A stretch of 6,767 bases of DNA from an uncultured Collinsella sp. (GTDB lineage: Bacteria; Actinomycetota; Coriobacteriia; Coriobacteriales; Coriobacteriaceae). The stretch covers positions 1 to 6,767 of the forward strand of contig CAAEVD010000235.1 in the NCBI GenBank assembly GCA_900759435.1. Direction: 5' to 3'. How positions within the stretch are numbered: the first letter of the stretch is position 1; every line of letters starts with the position of its first letter. The position numbers and the translations under genes are program-made. Shown here piece by piece: positions 5,837 through 6,767 of the stretch. The notes below the pieces were generated by a model that worked only from the letters and a program-made list of their open reading frames with translations, ran no database searches and was not told where the DNA came from.

Positions 5837-6637
5837 ATGGGACTTTTCACTGGTAAGACCGTGATCGTCACCGGCGGCGGCAAGGCCACGCTTAAGGACG
5901 GCTCTGCTGGCTCCATCGGCTACGGTATCGATATCGCTTTTGCCAAGGAGGGCGCGAACCTCGTCATCACCGGTCGTAACGTTGCTAAACTCGAGGCTGC
6001 CAAGGAGTCTCTCGAGGCTGAGTACGGCGTCAAAGTTCTGCCTGTTCAGGCCGATGTCTCGGCTGGTCAGGACAACGAGGCCGTCGTGCAGAACGTTATC
6101 GACAAGGCGATTGAGGAGTTCGGCCGCATCGACGCCGTCGTCAACAACGCTCAGGCCAGCGCCTCGGGTGTGACCATCGCCGACCACACTATGGACCAGT
6201 TTAATCTGGCCATTTACTCTGGTCTGTATGCCACCTACCTGTACATGCAGAAGGCCTATCCGCACCTGAAGGAGACCAAGGGCTCCGTGGTCAACTTTGC
6301 TTCGGGCGCCGGCCTGTTTGGCAACTATGGCCAGTGCAGCTATGCTGCCGCCAAGGAGGGCATCCGCGGCTTGACTCGCGTTGCCGCCAACGAGTGGGGC
6401 AAGGACGGCATCAACGTCAACATCGTGTGCCCGCTTGCCTGGACTGCTGCGCTCGAGAACTTCCAGGACGCCTATCCCGAGGCGTTCAAGGCCAACGTTC
6501 ACATGCCGCCGGCGGGCCATTACGGCGATGTCGAGAAGGAGATCGGCCGCGTGGTCGTTCAGCTTTGCGGCCCCGACTTTAAGTACATGAACGGCGAGAC
6601 CGTCACCCTCGAGGGTGGTATGGGCCAGCGGCCTTAG
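5837..6637 (+). CDS. Short-chain dehydrogenase, 12-alpha-hydroxysteroid dehydrogenase-like
   Basis: A 266-residue classical SDR with a Rossmann fold: TGGG (12-15) then SIGYGI (26-31) as the nucleotide loop, ADVS (72-75), NNAQ (103-106), Ser156 in NFASGAG, and Tyr169/Lys173 in YAAAK as catalytic residues. TGRN (45-48) after the second strand fits NADP(H). From NNAQASASG to the C-terminal LEGGMGQRP it closely follows, from memory, the NADP-dependent 12-alpha-hydroxysteroid dehydrogenase of Clostridium sp. ATCC 29733, which interconverts the 12-alpha-hydroxyl and 12-oxo groups of bile acids. Substrate specificity is therefore inferred. The glycine loop carries about seven extra residues (near 18-25) compared with that enzyme. 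The ATG at 5837 has AAAGGA (5825-5830) six bases upstream; an in-frame ATG at 5789 lies before it without a better site. Codon use is strongly biased (AAG, GAG, AAC, GTC, CGT/CGC), suggesting high expression. A structured element follows one base after the stop. Confidence 0.85.
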   Translation: MGLFTGKTVIVTGGGKATLKDGSAGSIGYGIDIAFAKEGANLVITGRNVAKLEAAKESLEAEYGVKVLPVQADVSAGQDNEAVVQNVIDKAIEEFGRIDAVVNNAQASASGVTIADHTMDQFNLAIYSGLYATYLYMQKAYPHLKETKGSVVNFASGAGLFGNYGQCSYAAAKEGIRGLTRVAANEWGKDGINVNIVCPLAWTAALENFQDAYPEAFKANVHMPPAGHYGDVEKEIGRVVVQLCGPDFKYMNGETVTLEGGMGQRP

Positions 6638-6638
6638 G

Positions 6639-6767
6639 GGTTACGCGGTTTTACCAAACCGCGTAACCAGTCGACGCTGCAAACCCGCCAGAGCGGCAAT
6701 CTGCCTTTCAACTTCGGCGGCATGATCAAAAGATCAATGCCGCCTTGTTTCAAGGCACCTTGCTCGC
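6639..6767 (+). ncRNA. Structured 3' element, copy 2 (cut by right edge)
   Basis: Same architecture as the element at 3346. Hairpin 1 is 13 bp (6639-6651 with 6656-6668). The linker GACGCTGC (6673-6680) is identical. The outer left arm is 6681-6695, of which three bases of the right arm are visible (6765-6767). GCAA/TTGC is 6696-6699 with 6760-6763, and the TC/CC internal loop is the same. The middle stem is 6702-6707 with 6752-6757. The inner stem (6716-6723 with 6737-6744 and 6724-6727 with 6732-6735) has the same bulged A (6736) and an AAAA loop. It begins one base after the dehydrogenase stop codon. The end of the element lies beyond the window. Confidence 0.7.

Overview
The window reads as chromosomal DNA from a high-GC gut actinobacterium of the class Coriobacteriia, most likely Collinsella or a close relative. 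This is inferred from the codon choice, from a QueH/QueA pair, from a dehydrogenase resembling gut-bacterial 12-alpha-hydroxysteroid dehydrogenases, and from the style of the intergenic repeats. It was not tested by any search.

Layout. (1) Bases 1-722, minus strand: the N-terminal 240 residues of a methionyl-tRNA synthetase-like protein that runs off the left edge. (2) Diverging from it on the plus strand: a small membrane metalloprotease-like protein of the DUF3267 type (855-1424), then queH (1489-2064) and queA (2129-3346). The last two carry out consecutive late steps of queuosine tRNA modification. (3) Bases 3347-3760: a 414-base gap between convergent genes, filled with palindromic elements. 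These are a structured RNA-like element starting on the queA stop codon, a short hairpin, a four-unit REP-like array and a long 59-base hairpin. (4) 5542-3761, minus strand: a 593-residue acidic, alanine-rich coiled-coil protein with one C-terminal membrane anchor and no recognised family. (5) A divergent promoter region of about 290 bases. (6) 5837-6637, plus strand: a short-chain dehydrogenase very like NADP-dependent 12-alpha-hydroxysteroid dehydrogenase. (7) From 6639 to the right edge: a second copy of the structured RNA-like element, again directly at the 3' end of a gene.

The most interesting signal is the pair of structured elements (3346-3485 and 6639-6767). Both start at the stop codon of a plus-strand gene and both fold into a 13-bp hairpin followed by a long nested hairpin with the same internal loop and the same bulged A. 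They differ at six paired positions where both partners have changed together. That is evidence for a selected RNA (or single-stranded DNA) fold. The second copy is cut by the window edge, so the model predicts the bases that should follow. Other points of interest are the bile-acid-type dehydrogenase, the divergent synthetase signatures, and the tail-anchored coiled-coil protein.
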